Source: Bacteroidota bacterium
GTDB taxonomy: Bacteria > Bacteroidota > Bacteroidia > UKL13-3
DNA length: 64,000 nt
Assembly: GCA_027484685.1 (NCBI GenBank)
Contig: JAIXSO010000068.1
Span: 1-64,000, forward strand
Direction: 5' to 3'
In this document: piece by piece, positions 36,586 through 44,695 of the stretch
Numbering within the stretch: position 1 is the stretch's first letter
Layout: each line of letters opens with the position of its first letter
Notes under the pieces: generated by a model
The model's database searches: none
Told to the model about the DNA's origin: nothing
Seen by the model: only the letters and a program-made list of their open reading frames with translations
Position numbers and translations under genes: made by a program

Positions 36586-37188
36586 TTATTTGTAATTGAT
36601 TGTTATACTATGTAAAGCTAGCGTGTCTAGCGTTTTTATTTCGGATAATGTTGTTAATTCAGCATTTTTTAAAGCTTTTTCCAATGAATTTTGTGTGCTA
36701 GCAAATTCAAAACTGCTTTTACTGCTTATACTACCCATTCCATCAGATTTGGAATAGTAAGTTAAATTAACAAATGTTTTAAAAGAATTGTAATTGCCAA
36801 TTCCAAATGCTAAAGTATCATTTAAGTTTATAACATAAAGCACATTTTCTTTAAAAAAATAGTTGTTTTCTGGATAACCTTCTACACTCATCATATTGCT
36901 TGTTTTAAAAGTAATTTTTGGTATAATTTCTCCTTTTTCTACACTTTCAATTATATTTCTGAATTCATCAAAATAGGTTGGTTGAAATGGATTAGGACTT
37001 AATAATTTTTCATTGTTATAAACTTCAAAATTTCTTGTTTGGATATCTGTTTGAAAAGTATAAGGAAATTTAAATTCAACTTTGTTTTGTTCTTCTTTTT
37101 TGCAATTACTAATTGTTAAAAGCAAAGAAAAAAGTATAACTAAATTAGAAATGGTTTTAATTGCAAAATTGTGGGTGTAATTTTTCAT
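36586..37188 (-). CDS. lipoprotein of unknown function
   Basis: The protein has 200 residues with a hydrophobic signal ending in a lipobox-like TISNC (cysteine about 29), followed by KKEEQNK. The mature part is of mixed character with several beta segments (YLIN-like YVINLNDTLAFGIG, FKTFVNLTYYS). I do not recognise a family. It is the first gene of the operon with the second lipoprotein and the 1559-residue protein. The region upstream contains three 17-base sites and the start of a divergent regulator-like gene, so the operon is probably controlled there. Confidence 0.65.
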   Translation of the reverse strand: MKNYTHNFAIKTISNLVILFSLLLTISNCKKEEQNKVEFKFPYTFQTDIQTRNFEVYNNEKLLSPNPFQPTYFDEFRNIIESVEKGEIIPKITFKTSNMMSVEGYPENNYFFKENVLYVINLNDTLAFGIGNYNSFKTFVNLTYYSKSDGMGSISSKSSFEFASTQNSLEKALKNAELTTLSEIKTLDTLALHSITINYK

Positions 37189-37280
37189 AATTTTTGATTT
37201 TTTATTATTTCAAATATTGGTTTAAATAGGCTTAATTTTTTATTCTTTTTCAATAATTTTCAGTAAATTAAACACATGAT

Positions 37281-37379
37281 TTATTGTTTTTGTATAAAAT
37301 TATCAATTAGTGGTTATTGGTTTATTGTTTTTGTATAATTTTTAATTAAAATTGTTTTGAATTTATACAAAAACAATAA
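37281..37379. promoter_or_regulatory. three 17-bp operator-like sites with 41-bp phasing
   Basis: TTATTGTTTTTGTATAA occurs at 37281-37297 and 37322-37338, and its exact reverse complement at 37363-37379. The last one touches the ATG of the regulator-like gene. Start-to-start distance is 41 bases both times, close to four helical turns. Such phasing suits a protein binding on one face of the DNA and possibly repressing its own gene as well as the divergent lipoprotein operon. The binding protein is inferred, not shown. Confidence 0.7.
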
Positions 37380-38356
37380 TGAATAATTTATTACTTCAAC
37401 AAAACTTGTTTCAACTCATAAAATCAAAATTGAATAAGGAAGCTAATTTGGCTAAAGTAATAGCTGAAACGCTAAATGTAAGTATAGATGCAGCTTATAA
37501 AAAAATAAAGGGCGAACGCCTGATAGATATGAGCGAATTACAAGTATTATTAGCTGAGTTTAAAATACCCATAGCCGATATTGATACTGCAAATACCTAC
37601 AATAGGGTTTGGTTTAACTTTAAACCAATTAATGGCATTGACTTTACCTTCAAAGATTATTTAAAACAAATGGTAAATAATTTAAATTGGCTAATAAACA
37701 GTAATGTAAACTACATTATTTATTCGGCTAAAGAGGTACCTATGTTTTATAATTTTATGTTTCCAGAATTAGGTTGTTTTAAATCGTTTGTGTGGCAAAA
37801 AAGTATATTAAATTTACCTAACCTAAACGCACATCAATTTGATATTTATGACCTTGATAATGAAATAATAGAATTAGGCAGTACCATATACCAACTGTAT
37901 AATAAAATTAGGAGTAAAGAAATTTGGAATTTTGAAACAGTTAATTGTACCCTCAAACAAATTGAATATTATAAACTAAGTGGTTTATTTGCCAATGAAG
38001 ATAGTTTGAAGATGGTTACAAATCAGTATAAACAATTGATTAATCATATTGAATTACAAACCCGAAGAAGCAAGAAAATTAATTTAATTAGCAAACAAGA
38101 AGAAGCTCTTTTTGACCTATATCATAACGAACTTATTTTGGGTGACAATACTGTACTTATTCAGTTTGAAAACTCACAAATGGCATTTATTACACCTAAT
38201 GCTGTTAATTCATTTACCAGTAATCATTTAGAGGTTACCAATTATATAAATTCAAATTTAAAAACTGTGTTGGATGCTTCTATAAGAATGAACAGGCAAA
38301 ACGATAAAGTGATAACCCCTTTTTTTGAAAAGATTAAACTAAATCTCACCATTTAA
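37379..38356 (+). CDS. putative helix-turn-helix regulator
   Basis: The protein has 325 residues with no signal peptide. Residues about 20-65 (NLAKVIAETLNVSIDAAYKKIKGERLIDMSELQVLLAEF) look like a Cro/XRE-type helix-turn-helix. The remaining 250 residues are mixed helix and strand (FNFKPINGIDFTFKDYLKQMV, ELGSTIYQLYNKIRSKEIW) without a ligand-binding motif that I know; similar uncharacterised Bacteroidota proteins exist. The start lies within the third of three identical 17-base sites, so it may repress itself. It diverges from the lipoprotein/giant surface protein operon, which is its likely target. Confidence 0.6.
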   Translation: MNNLLLQQNLFQLIKSKLNKEANLAKVIAETLNVSIDAAYKKIKGERLIDMSELQVLLAEFKIPIADIDTANTYNRVWFNFKPINGIDFTFKDYLKQMVNNLNWLINSNVNYIIYSAKEVPMFYNFMFPELGCFKSFVWQKSILNLPNLNAHQFDIYDLDNEIIELGSTIYQLYNKIRSKEIWNFETVNCTLKQIEYYKLSGLFANEDSLKMVTNQYKQLINHIELQTRRSKKINLISKQEEALFDLYHNELILGDNTVLIQFENSQMAFITPNAVNSFTSNHLEVTNYINSNLKTVLDASIRMNRQNDKVITPFFEKIKLNLTI

Positions 38357-38378
38357 TATTGTCAAGAATTTTAATATT

Positions 38379-38564
38379 TCATTTCTTAAACCCATAAGGA
38401 CAATGTTTGCAGCCGCTATTGCAGCAATAGCCACGTAGTTTATGGTATAGTTCGGTAAATACCATATAACCATTTTCATTGTAATAAAAATGAGTGCCTT
38501 CTTTTAAATCACTCCTTTTGGGAATATTACTTTTGGTAATTAATGTTTTAATTTTCGATTCCAT
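38379..38564 (-). CDS. DUF5522 cysteine-rich small protein
   Basis: The protein has 61 residues. The pattern LKEGTHFYYNENGYMVFTELYHKLRGYCCNSGCKHCPYGF is the DUF5522 signature. The CC...C..CPYG cluster could bind a metal or iron-sulfur centre, but this is unproven. It overlaps the stop of the propeller lipoprotein by one base (TAATG), so it is the last gene of the cobalamin operon. Whether it has anything to do with B12 is unknown; homologues also occur in other contexts as far as I recall. Confidence 0.85.
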   Translation of the reverse strand: MESKIKTLITKSNIPKRSDLKEGTHFYYNENGYMVFTELYHKLRGYCCNSGCKHCPYGFKK

Positions 38565-39604
38565 TAATTGTAGTAAAAATAAAAATCGCTGGTAATTTTT
38601 CCACCAATAAATTTACCTAATAATTGTCCATTGAAATCATAACGATAAACATCACTATTGGAGTTAAAATCCTTGGCATCGCTTACCATAATTTCATGGT
38701 ATTTTGGGTCAATGGCTAAGCCATAAAAAATGCGTTGTTGTTTATCTATGATTGGATTTGGTGGTAAAATACTATCATTAATTGACATTTTAAAAACTCC
38801 TTCATCAATCCAAAATAAGGTATTTCCTACAGCATTTATGCGCAGTTTATTGGCATTGGTTTGAGGCGTTTTTATTTCAAATTGTTTTGTAATTTGTTTG
38901 GTTTCTAAATCTATTTTTACAATAAAATGCTTTTTGTTACTGGCATTGGCATCACCACAAAGAACCCAAATATTATTAGCTGAATCTTTTAAAATGTTCT
39001 TTGGTGCAAAAGGTGTTTCAATGCTATCAATTATTTGGTCGGTATTTTCATCAATAATATTTATATAACTACCCCGCAGATTGGTAGCATAAGTTTTTCC
39101 ATTTATCGAAATCATTTCTTCTACCCAACCTGCTAAAGGTATTTTGCCAATTACTAGGTTGGTATTTAAGTCTATTACAAAAATATGGTTGTCATAAATA
39201 TCGCTTACATAAGCTTTATTGGTACTTGTTTTTATAATATATCTTGGAGAGCGCAAACCGGTAATGGTTCCAATACTTTTAAAAGTTTTTGGGTTAATAA
39301 TTTCAATTTTACTTGAATTATTTACAACCAAATATGCTTTGCCATTGATGATGTTCATAGATTGAAAAACATCGCCTAGTTTCCTATTATTAGCTTGAAA
39401 AAAAACATTGTCAAACTTTTGGTTTAAGCCTAAATCTAAAAAACTTAACTCGGCATTACCTTGCGTATAATTACCTTCATTAATTATAAAAACCCCACGT
39501 CCGCTAGAGTCGGGGAGTGCCTTAATTTGGGGCAAATCCGGTGCTTTATCACAACTGCTTATTGCAAACAAAGCAATGGTGAAAAGGATAAATATTTTTT
39601 TCAA
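38564..39604 (-). CDS. beta-propeller lipoprotein, BtuG-like cobalamin-binding candidate
   Basis: The protein has 346 residues. The signal ends in the lipobox AISSC (cysteine 18), so it is a lipoprotein probably exposed on the surface. The mature part consists of repeated blades of the YVTN/NHL type (KIEIINPKTFKSIGTI, HIFVIDLNTNLVIGKI, YINIIDENTDQIIDSI, YRYDFNGQLLGKF), about seven in number. In Bacteroides such a protein, BtuG, binds B12 tightly and caps the receptor BtuB. The location in a riboswitch-controlled operon with a BtuB-like receptor makes this function likely here. It is tightly linked (1-base overlap) to the DUF5522 gene. Confidence 0.75.
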   Translation of the reverse strand: MKKIFILFTIALFAISSCDKAPDLPQIKALPDSSGRGVFIINEGNYTQGNAELSFLDLGLNQKFDNVFFQANNRKLGDVFQSMNIINGKAYLVVNNSSKIEIINPKTFKSIGTITGLRSPRYIIKTSTNKAYVSDIYDNHIFVIDLNTNLVIGKIPLAGWVEEMISINGKTYATNLRGSYINIIDENTDQIIDSIETPFAPKNILKDSANNIWVLCGDANASNKKHFIVKIDLETKQITKQFEIKTPQTNANKLRINAVGNTLFWIDEGVFKMSINDSILPPNPIIDKQQRIFYGLAIDPKYHEIMVSDAKDFNSNSDVYRYDFNGQLLGKFIGGKITSDFYFYYN

Positions 39605-39613
39605 AGTAATTAT

Positions 39614-40600
39614 TTAATTAACGCTAATTTTTTGATGATAAACTTTGTTTTGCTGCGCAATACTCAAGATATAAATTCCTGCTATTAATTGGTTGGTTTC
39701 AATTTCAATTTTTGCATTGGCTTGGCTTGTAAATAATGTTTGGCCTTGTAAATTACTTATGCTTACCTCTGCATTGTTTAAATTATTGATGATTAAATTT
39801 TCTCCATTATTTACAGGATTTGGAAACAAGGTAAACGGAAAATCTTTGGCTTGAAAAATATTGGTATTGTATAATTGATTGATAACACCCACTGCATCTA
39901 AATCAAAACCACTTGCTGCAAATGGTGTTGGCCATGGGTCAATAATTTTTCTGCCATTTTTATCGCGAGCAGGGTAAGCCGCATCTTTGTTCCCAACTAC
40001 ATCTATTAAGCGTACATGGGTAATTTTTCCAATATTGATAGATGATAAAGGCGCAAAAATATTGAGGTCGAAAGGAGTGCCATAACCGCCAATATACTTA
40101 CCTGCTAAACCATCAATTAAACTTACATCTGATCCTTCAAAATTTCCTTTTTGAATAGTAGAGTCTAACAAACATTGTGAAGGAAAACGTACATAATTTA
40201 TTCCATCGCTACTTACTTCTACAAATGCCATTTCAGTATGGCTTTCGCCTTTGGTATTGTTTACAATAAACCCATTTTCAAATACACAAAAATCAGGTCC
40301 TTCTTTGTCTGAAATTGGATTTTCAAATTGTAAAACTGCTATGCCTGAATCACCTAAACTTATTACTTGTCCATCGGCCGCTAAAGTTCCGTAAAACTCG
40401 CTACCAACGGTAGCTTTACCTAATGTAGTATCTAGGTAATTTTGCCAACCACGCGTAACTTTACAACTGGTAGCCCAACCTTTAATTATGCTGCTGTCCT
40501 TGCTTATAGCCTTGGTACTTCCAAAACCAACTTGTGGGTCAAACTGAGCAAATGCAAACTTGCATATAAGTATGGATAAAACTAATACTGTATTTTTCAT
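39614..40600 (-). CDS. T9SS-sorted surface protein of the cobalamin operon
   Basis: The protein has 328 residues with a signal peptide (MKNTVLVLSILICKFAFAQ). The main domain (about 20-250) contains SKDSSIIKGWATSCKVTRGW, GDSGIAVLQFENPISDKEGPDFCVFENGF and a later ITHVRLIDVVGNKDA and GFDLDAVGVI, a pattern I know from cell-surface proteins next to BtuG-type propellers in Bacteroidota B12 loci. The closing segment matches a T9SS domain (LFPNPVNNGENLI, GIYILSIAQQNK). It may help capture corrinoids. It is followed 10 bases later by the propeller lipoprotein gene. A palindromic repeat separates it from the DUF4465 gene upstream. Confidence 0.7.
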   Translation of the reverse strand: MKNTVLVLSILICKFAFAQFDPQVGFGSTKAISKDSSIIKGWATSCKVTRGWQNYLDTTLGKATVGSEFYGTLAADGQVISLGDSGIAVLQFENPISDKEGPDFCVFENGFIVNNTKGESHTEMAFVEVSSDGINYVRFPSQCLLDSTIQKGNFEGSDVSLIDGLAGKYIGGYGTPFDLNIFAPLSSINIGKITHVRLIDVVGNKDAAYPARDKNGRKIIDPWPTPFAASGFDLDAVGVINQLYNTNIFQAKDFPFTLFPNPVNNGENLIINNLNNAEVSISNLQGQTLFTSQANAKIEIETNQLIAGIYILSIAQQNKVYHQKISVN

Positions 40601-40618
40601 TATATTTTATTTTTTGTT

Positions 40619-40698
40619 CGTCATTGCGAGGCACGAAGCAATCTGGCTGTGAGATTGCTATCCCACCTCATCGGAACAGGCTGTTCCTCGCAATGACG
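40619..40698. repeat. REP-like palindrome CGTCATTGCGAGG...CCTCGCAATGACG
   Basis: Perfect 13-base terminal inverted repeats enclose a second inverted pair (AGCAATCT at 40637, AGATTGCT at 40652). The core GTCATTGCGAGG is a widely dispersed intergenic repeat in Bacteroidota and other phyla, as I recall. It lies inside the cobalamin operon, between two surface-protein genes. A further small hairpin TCACGC-AGG-GCGTGA is at 40726-40740. Confidence 0.85.
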
Positions 40699-40750
40699 AG
40701 TATATCCTATCAACTGACAACTGCATCACGCAGGGCGTGAATCAACTAAC

Positions 40751-42385
40751 TTATTGTTTTACAAATTTACTATTTAAAACACCATTTTCGGTAATGATTT
40801 GTGCAATGTAAATACCATTTTCTAAACCACTAATATCTATATTTTTGGTAGTGCTTTGTAATACTGTTTTACCTTGTAAATTAATGATATGGATGGTACT
40901 AAAATCACCTTCATAATTTACATAAATATTTTCAGTACTTGGGTTTGGATAAATTTTTACAGCATTATTTTTAGCAATTTCGTTAACACTTGTAATTACA
41001 TCAAACTCAAAATTATCAATGCAGAAAAATGCAGGTGTATTCATTCCAAATTGTCCTACATCACTTGACTCCAATTTAAATGAAATGCTATCAACATAAC
41101 CCAATTTTGTTAAGTCAGCATAAGCCCAATTTTTTAAAATATAGTCTTTGCTATTATCTGAATTTCTAAAGTCTGCTAAATAAAAAATTACACTATCAAT
41201 AATTTTTTTATTACGTAAATATCCATGAATAATTACTCTAAAAAAATCAGAATCGTTACCAGATTGACCGCCAAATTTTTTACCAAATCCATCTCCTTTA
41301 AGCATACTGAAATAAGGGTATGTACCATTGTTAATCCAAATTCCTTTTGCAATAATTCCAGCATCTGCAATGCCTTTTCCTTGGGCAGTAATTAATGTGC
41401 TATTTCCATTACAAACAGCATAATTATTAGAATTAAATGCTCCTCTTCCATTTGCTGAACTAAATAAATTAGTAAAACCTTCAGTGGTTGAATCTGTTTC
41501 ATTTGAAATGGCAAATCCATCACTCCAATAGTTGTATGATGGAGTTACAGAATATTCACTGCCAAAGAAAGTGGTTCCACTATTATATTCTTCCGTAAAA
41601 ACTTTGCTTCCTCTGTTCCAATAATCTTGGCCAAAAGGTAAATTTAAGTTTTCGAAAGTAGCTGTATCGGCATTGGTTATTATATGATCTACACAAAAAA
41701 ATGCAGGTGTTTTTAGTCCAAATTGGTTGGTATCGCTGCTAGTTAAAGTAAATTTTAAACTATCTAAACCGCCTAAAGAAGTAAGGTTTACAAAGGTCCA
41801 ATCTTTTACTATATAATCTTGTGAATTATCGTTAAATCTATAATCAGCTAAGTAAAACTCTACTTTTTCTGTTTTTAAATTTCCGTTTTGGTATGCATTT
41901 ATTGTCAATTTAAACCAATCGCTATCATTGCCATTGCTGCCACCAAATTTTTTAGCAAAGGCATCACCATTTTTCATACTTAAGGCTGCGTAAGTGGTAT
42001 TGGTTACATATAAACCTGTTAATGTATTTTGGTTTATTTTTATAAATGTTTCGTTTTGCGAAACCGCATAGTTATTACTGTTATTAAATCCTTTATTGGC
42101 ATAACTTCCATATAAATTAGTAAAGCCTGCAGTGGTGGTGTCATTTACTTTTGAAAACGCCCAACCGCTGTTCCAATAGCCACCAAACGAAATGGCATAG
42201 CTGTTTGAAAAAGTACAAGAACCACTGGTAAAATTGCTGTTTACAGTTCCTGTATTCGGAATTTTTACACTGTTAGCACCTTGTAATTGAATGTCTTCAA
42301 AAGTGGCAGTTTGCGCTTGAGCGCTTAAGTTAAATAGGGCAGCAAAACTTAATATGCTTGCTATTTTTATAAATTTATTTTTCAT
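40751..42385 (-). CDS. tandem DUF4465 protein, BtuH-like, with T9SS tail
   Basis: The protein has 544 residues. The signal peptide is MKNKFIKIASILSFAALFNLSAQAQ. Two copies of a DUF4465-like domain follow (about 25-235 and 240-455), each with SGWAFSKVNDTTTAGFTNLYGS / DGFAISNETDSTTEGFTNLF, NNSNNYAVS / SNNYAVC, GNDSDWFKLTI / GNDSDFFRVII and NQFGLKTPAFFCVDH / GQFGMNTPAFFCIDN. The gut BtuH protein, which binds B12, belongs to this family if I recall correctly. The tail is a T9SS type A domain (IYPNPSTENIYVN). It sits directly behind the receptor gene (7 bases), so it is a probable surface corrinoid-binding component. The double domain could give two sites. Confidence 0.8.
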   Translation of the reverse strand: MKNKFIKIASILSFAALFNLSAQAQTATFEDIQLQGANSVKIPNTGTVNSNFTSGSCTFSNSYAISFGGYWNSGWAFSKVNDTTTAGFTNLYGSYANKGFNNSNNYAVSQNETFIKINQNTLTGLYVTNTTYAALSMKNGDAFAKKFGGSNGNDSDWFKLTINAYQNGNLKTEKVEFYLADYRFNDNSQDYIVKDWTFVNLTSLGGLDSLKFTLTSSDTNQFGLKTPAFFCVDHIITNADTATFENLNLPFGQDYWNRGSKVFTEEYNSGTTFFGSEYSVTPSYNYWSDGFAISNETDSTTEGFTNLFSSANGRGAFNSNNYAVCNGNSTLITAQGKGIADAGIIAKGIWINNGTYPYFSMLKGDGFGKKFGGQSGNDSDFFRVIIHGYLRNKKIIDSVIFYLADFRNSDNSKDYILKNWAYADLTKLGYVDSISFKLESSDVGQFGMNTPAFFCIDNFEFDVITSVNEIAKNNAVKIYPNPSTENIYVNYEGDFSTIHIINLQGKTVLQSTTKNIDISGLENGIYIAQIITENGVLNSKFVKQ

Positions 42386-42392
42386 AATAGTT

Positions 42393-44270
42393 TTATTTTT
42401 TAGTAATTGAGTATTGTAATGTGAGTTGAAAATTTCTTAAAGGCATTGGTCTATCTGGCATTACTTGATAACTTTTGTTCCAAATATTATTTATTCCAAA
42501 TTGAATATTTAAATCGTTTTGGTTACTGAAATTAATGGTTTTTGATAGTGACAAATTTCCTGTTTCAAAATCGTTGTTCCATTCGCTTAAATCACTTTTA
42601 GTAAAGCTTACACCGGTATAAGTATGATTGTATTTAATGGTTAAATTTTTGTAGTTATAAATTACATTGAACACATGTTTTATCCTTGGTGTAAATATCA
42701 ATTGTAATTCTGTTTTGGTATCAATGGCTTGTAAAAAACTACCAATATAGTTAAACTGAAACAAGTTGTTTTTATTGATATTCACAGCATTTTTAGCCAA
42801 TATTTCTATTCCCCTAGCATTCACATTTCCAATATTGATAGGCGAAAAAATAGCCGAGTTAATTGGAATCCATTGTATATAATTTTCGGTGGTTTTATAA
42901 AATAATGAAAGGGTATAATCAAACGCAAGTGCTTTGATTTTTTTGATGTGATTGATGGCCAAATCTGTTCCCCAACCATATTCTGATTGTAGGTTTAAAT
43001 TGCCACCGTTTTTCCAATATAAATCGTTAAAAGTAGGCAAGCGATAAGTTGCAGCTACATTCACTTTAAACAATGTATTTTTAAATAATTTTTGCTGTAA
43101 ATAATAGCTTGGCATAAAGGGAATAAAATCTGCGTTTACCAATTCTTTTCTTAAGCCAATTTGTTGTTGAGTTCTTTGGTTTTTACTGGTATTTTTAAAA
43201 TATAAAAATGCTGTTAATCTATTCTGATTTACCTGCTCGTTATAACCGTCAACATTGGCAAAAGCTAACCAGTTTATGATTCCCAAATGGATTGAATTAT
43301 TGGTGTTTATAGAATAATTTTTTTCAGCAGAAATATTGTAGGTATAACTCTTATTATTTGATGCACTTATATCGTTACTCTTAAAGTATATTTCATCATA
43401 AAAATAGGCCAATTTTATTTCGTTATTACTTCTTAAAGTTTTGTTTTGCCAAGTAATAGCAGTGCGTAAATTTTTATCTTTTTGAACAGCATCGTTATTG
43501 GCTGCATTGATGTTTGGAGCTATTTGTTTTTCGCTTTCGTTATACCAAATTAATCCTGTAAAATTGGTTTTATTGTTTTGGGTAAATGCCAATACTTGCT
43601 GAAAACCATTATTGGTTAAATGGGCATTTTTTTGATAAAAATTTTGGTTTTTATATTCATATTCAAAACTGTTATCACCAAAGCTATTAAACACTTTGGT
43701 ACTTGAAAATAGTTTCTTGTAATTAAAACTAATTTTAAAACCATTTTGAAAAATACCATAATCAAACGCACTTGTAAAAAGTTCAATTTTAGGTTTTTGA
43801 TGCGGAGCAATTTGGCTATTAATAAACAATAATCCAGCCATGGAACCACTTCCCCAAACTCCACCATTTCCTCCATATTGCAAGCTAATTTCATCGCTTA
43901 AAAAAACTGGAATACTGCTAAAATCAATTTGCCCATTCATGGGGTTTTGAATATTAATTCCGTTCCAAATTACAGGGGTATGGTAAGCGTTACTTCCTCT
44001 AAAACTTGCGGTAGCCAATCCGCCCGAACCATAATTGCGAATAAAAACAGGTGTGTTTTCTTGTAACACTTCTGCAATACTGCTTCCTTGCCTACTTTGT
44101 AACTCTAAAGGAGTTATGTTTTGAATTACGGTACTTTTATTAAGACTTTCTAGCCTTAAACTTTTAATAAATACTGTTTGTAATTTTTGGGCAGAATCAT
44201 TGCTTTCTGTTTGAGCAAAAGCCCAAAAGAACACGCAATTCATTACCAATGTACAGTAGTATTTTATCAT
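42393..44270 (-). CDS. btuB: TonB-dependent receptor, BtuB-like (cobalamin uptake)
   Basis: The protein has 625 residues: a signal peptide (MIKYYCTLVMNCVFFWAFAQ), a plug domain (about 35-145, VIQNITPLELQSRQGSSIAEVLQENTPVFIRN and SFRGSNAYHTPVIWNGINIQNPMNG), and a 22-strand barrel ending in PLRNFQLTLQYSITKK with a terminal aromatic-type strand. Specificity for cobalamin is inferred from the riboswitch 160 bases upstream and from the neighbours downstream, since plug sequence alone does not prove substrate. It imports substrate into the periplasm using TonB energy. No periplasmic binding protein BtuF or BtuCD ABC transporter is in this operon. Confidence 0.85.
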   Translation of the reverse strand: MIKYYCTLVMNCVFFWAFAQTESNDSAQKLQTVFIKSLRLESLNKSTVIQNITPLELQSRQGSSIAEVLQENTPVFIRNYGSGGLATASFRGSNAYHTPVIWNGINIQNPMNGQIDFSSIPVFLSDEISLQYGGNGGVWGSGSMAGLLFINSQIAPHQKPKIELFTSAFDYGIFQNGFKISFNYKKLFSSTKVFNSFGDNSFEYEYKNQNFYQKNAHLTNNGFQQVLAFTQNNKTNFTGLIWYNESEKQIAPNINAANNDAVQKDKNLRTAITWQNKTLRSNNEIKLAYFYDEIYFKSNDISASNNKSYTYNISAEKNYSINTNNSIHLGIINWLAFANVDGYNEQVNQNRLTAFLYFKNTSKNQRTQQQIGLRKELVNADFIPFMPSYYLQQKLFKNTLFKVNVAATYRLPTFNDLYWKNGGNLNLQSEYGWGTDLAINHIKKIKALAFDYTLSLFYKTTENYIQWIPINSAIFSPINIGNVNARGIEILAKNAVNINKNNLFQFNYIGSFLQAIDTKTELQLIFTPRIKHVFNVIYNYKNLTIKYNHTYTGVSFTKSDLSEWNNDFETGNLSLSKTINFSNQNDLNIQFGINNIWNKSYQVMPDRPMPLRNFQLTLQYSITKK

Positions 44271-44430
44271 TTTTTATAAAATTAAACTGTAGCAAACGGA
44301 AATTAATACATGCAACAAAGCATACATCAATTTATCGTTGAAGTAATGATGCCGAAAAAAGAAACTTTTTAAAGTTAAAATAAATCGAAACCACTGCAAG
44401 CCTTTATTCCCGAAAGCTACAATATGTTTT

Positions 44431-44640
44431 GCAATTGGCAGGTCTTCTGACTCGTATCACTTTTGTTTGGTCTTCCCGTTTCGCTTGGCGCAACAGTGAC
44501 AAAGATTTGAAACAAAAATTGACTTTAACTTTTTATGGTTAAAATATGATACTCACAGCAGCGGGTACTGTTCAGGTTTTTCACCTGATTCCCTTTTAAT
44601 TTTTGAAATAGCCAAACAGCTACTTTAAAAACCAAATGCG
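44431..44640 (-). ncRNA. cobalamin riboswitch
   Basis: Read on the minus strand, the leader contains GGGAATCAGGTGAAAAACCT, CAGTACCCGCTGCTGTGAG and, at the end, GTCAGAAGACCTGCC. These are the conserved cores of the AdoCbl/cobalamin riboswitch. It precedes the btuB-like receptor by about 160 bases. In the gap an AT-rich hairpin AACTT/AAGTT with a following T-rich run (44361-44380) may be the expression platform, but it is weak. Binding of cobalamin is expected to turn the operon off. Confidence 0.93.
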
Positions 44641-44643
44641 CAG

Positions 44644-44673
44644 CAAATATAATTTGAATGTTTAAACGAACAA
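44644..44673 (-). promoter_or_regulatory. promoter of the cobalamin operon (TTG-N19-TATATTTG)
   Basis: On the minus strand TTG (44671-44673), 19 bases and TATATTTG (44644-44651) match the Bacteroidota -33/-7 consensus. The start of transcription would fall a few bases before the conserved part of the riboswitch. Confidence 0.7.
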
Positions 44674-44695
44674 GTAAAAAATAAAATTTAGTATA

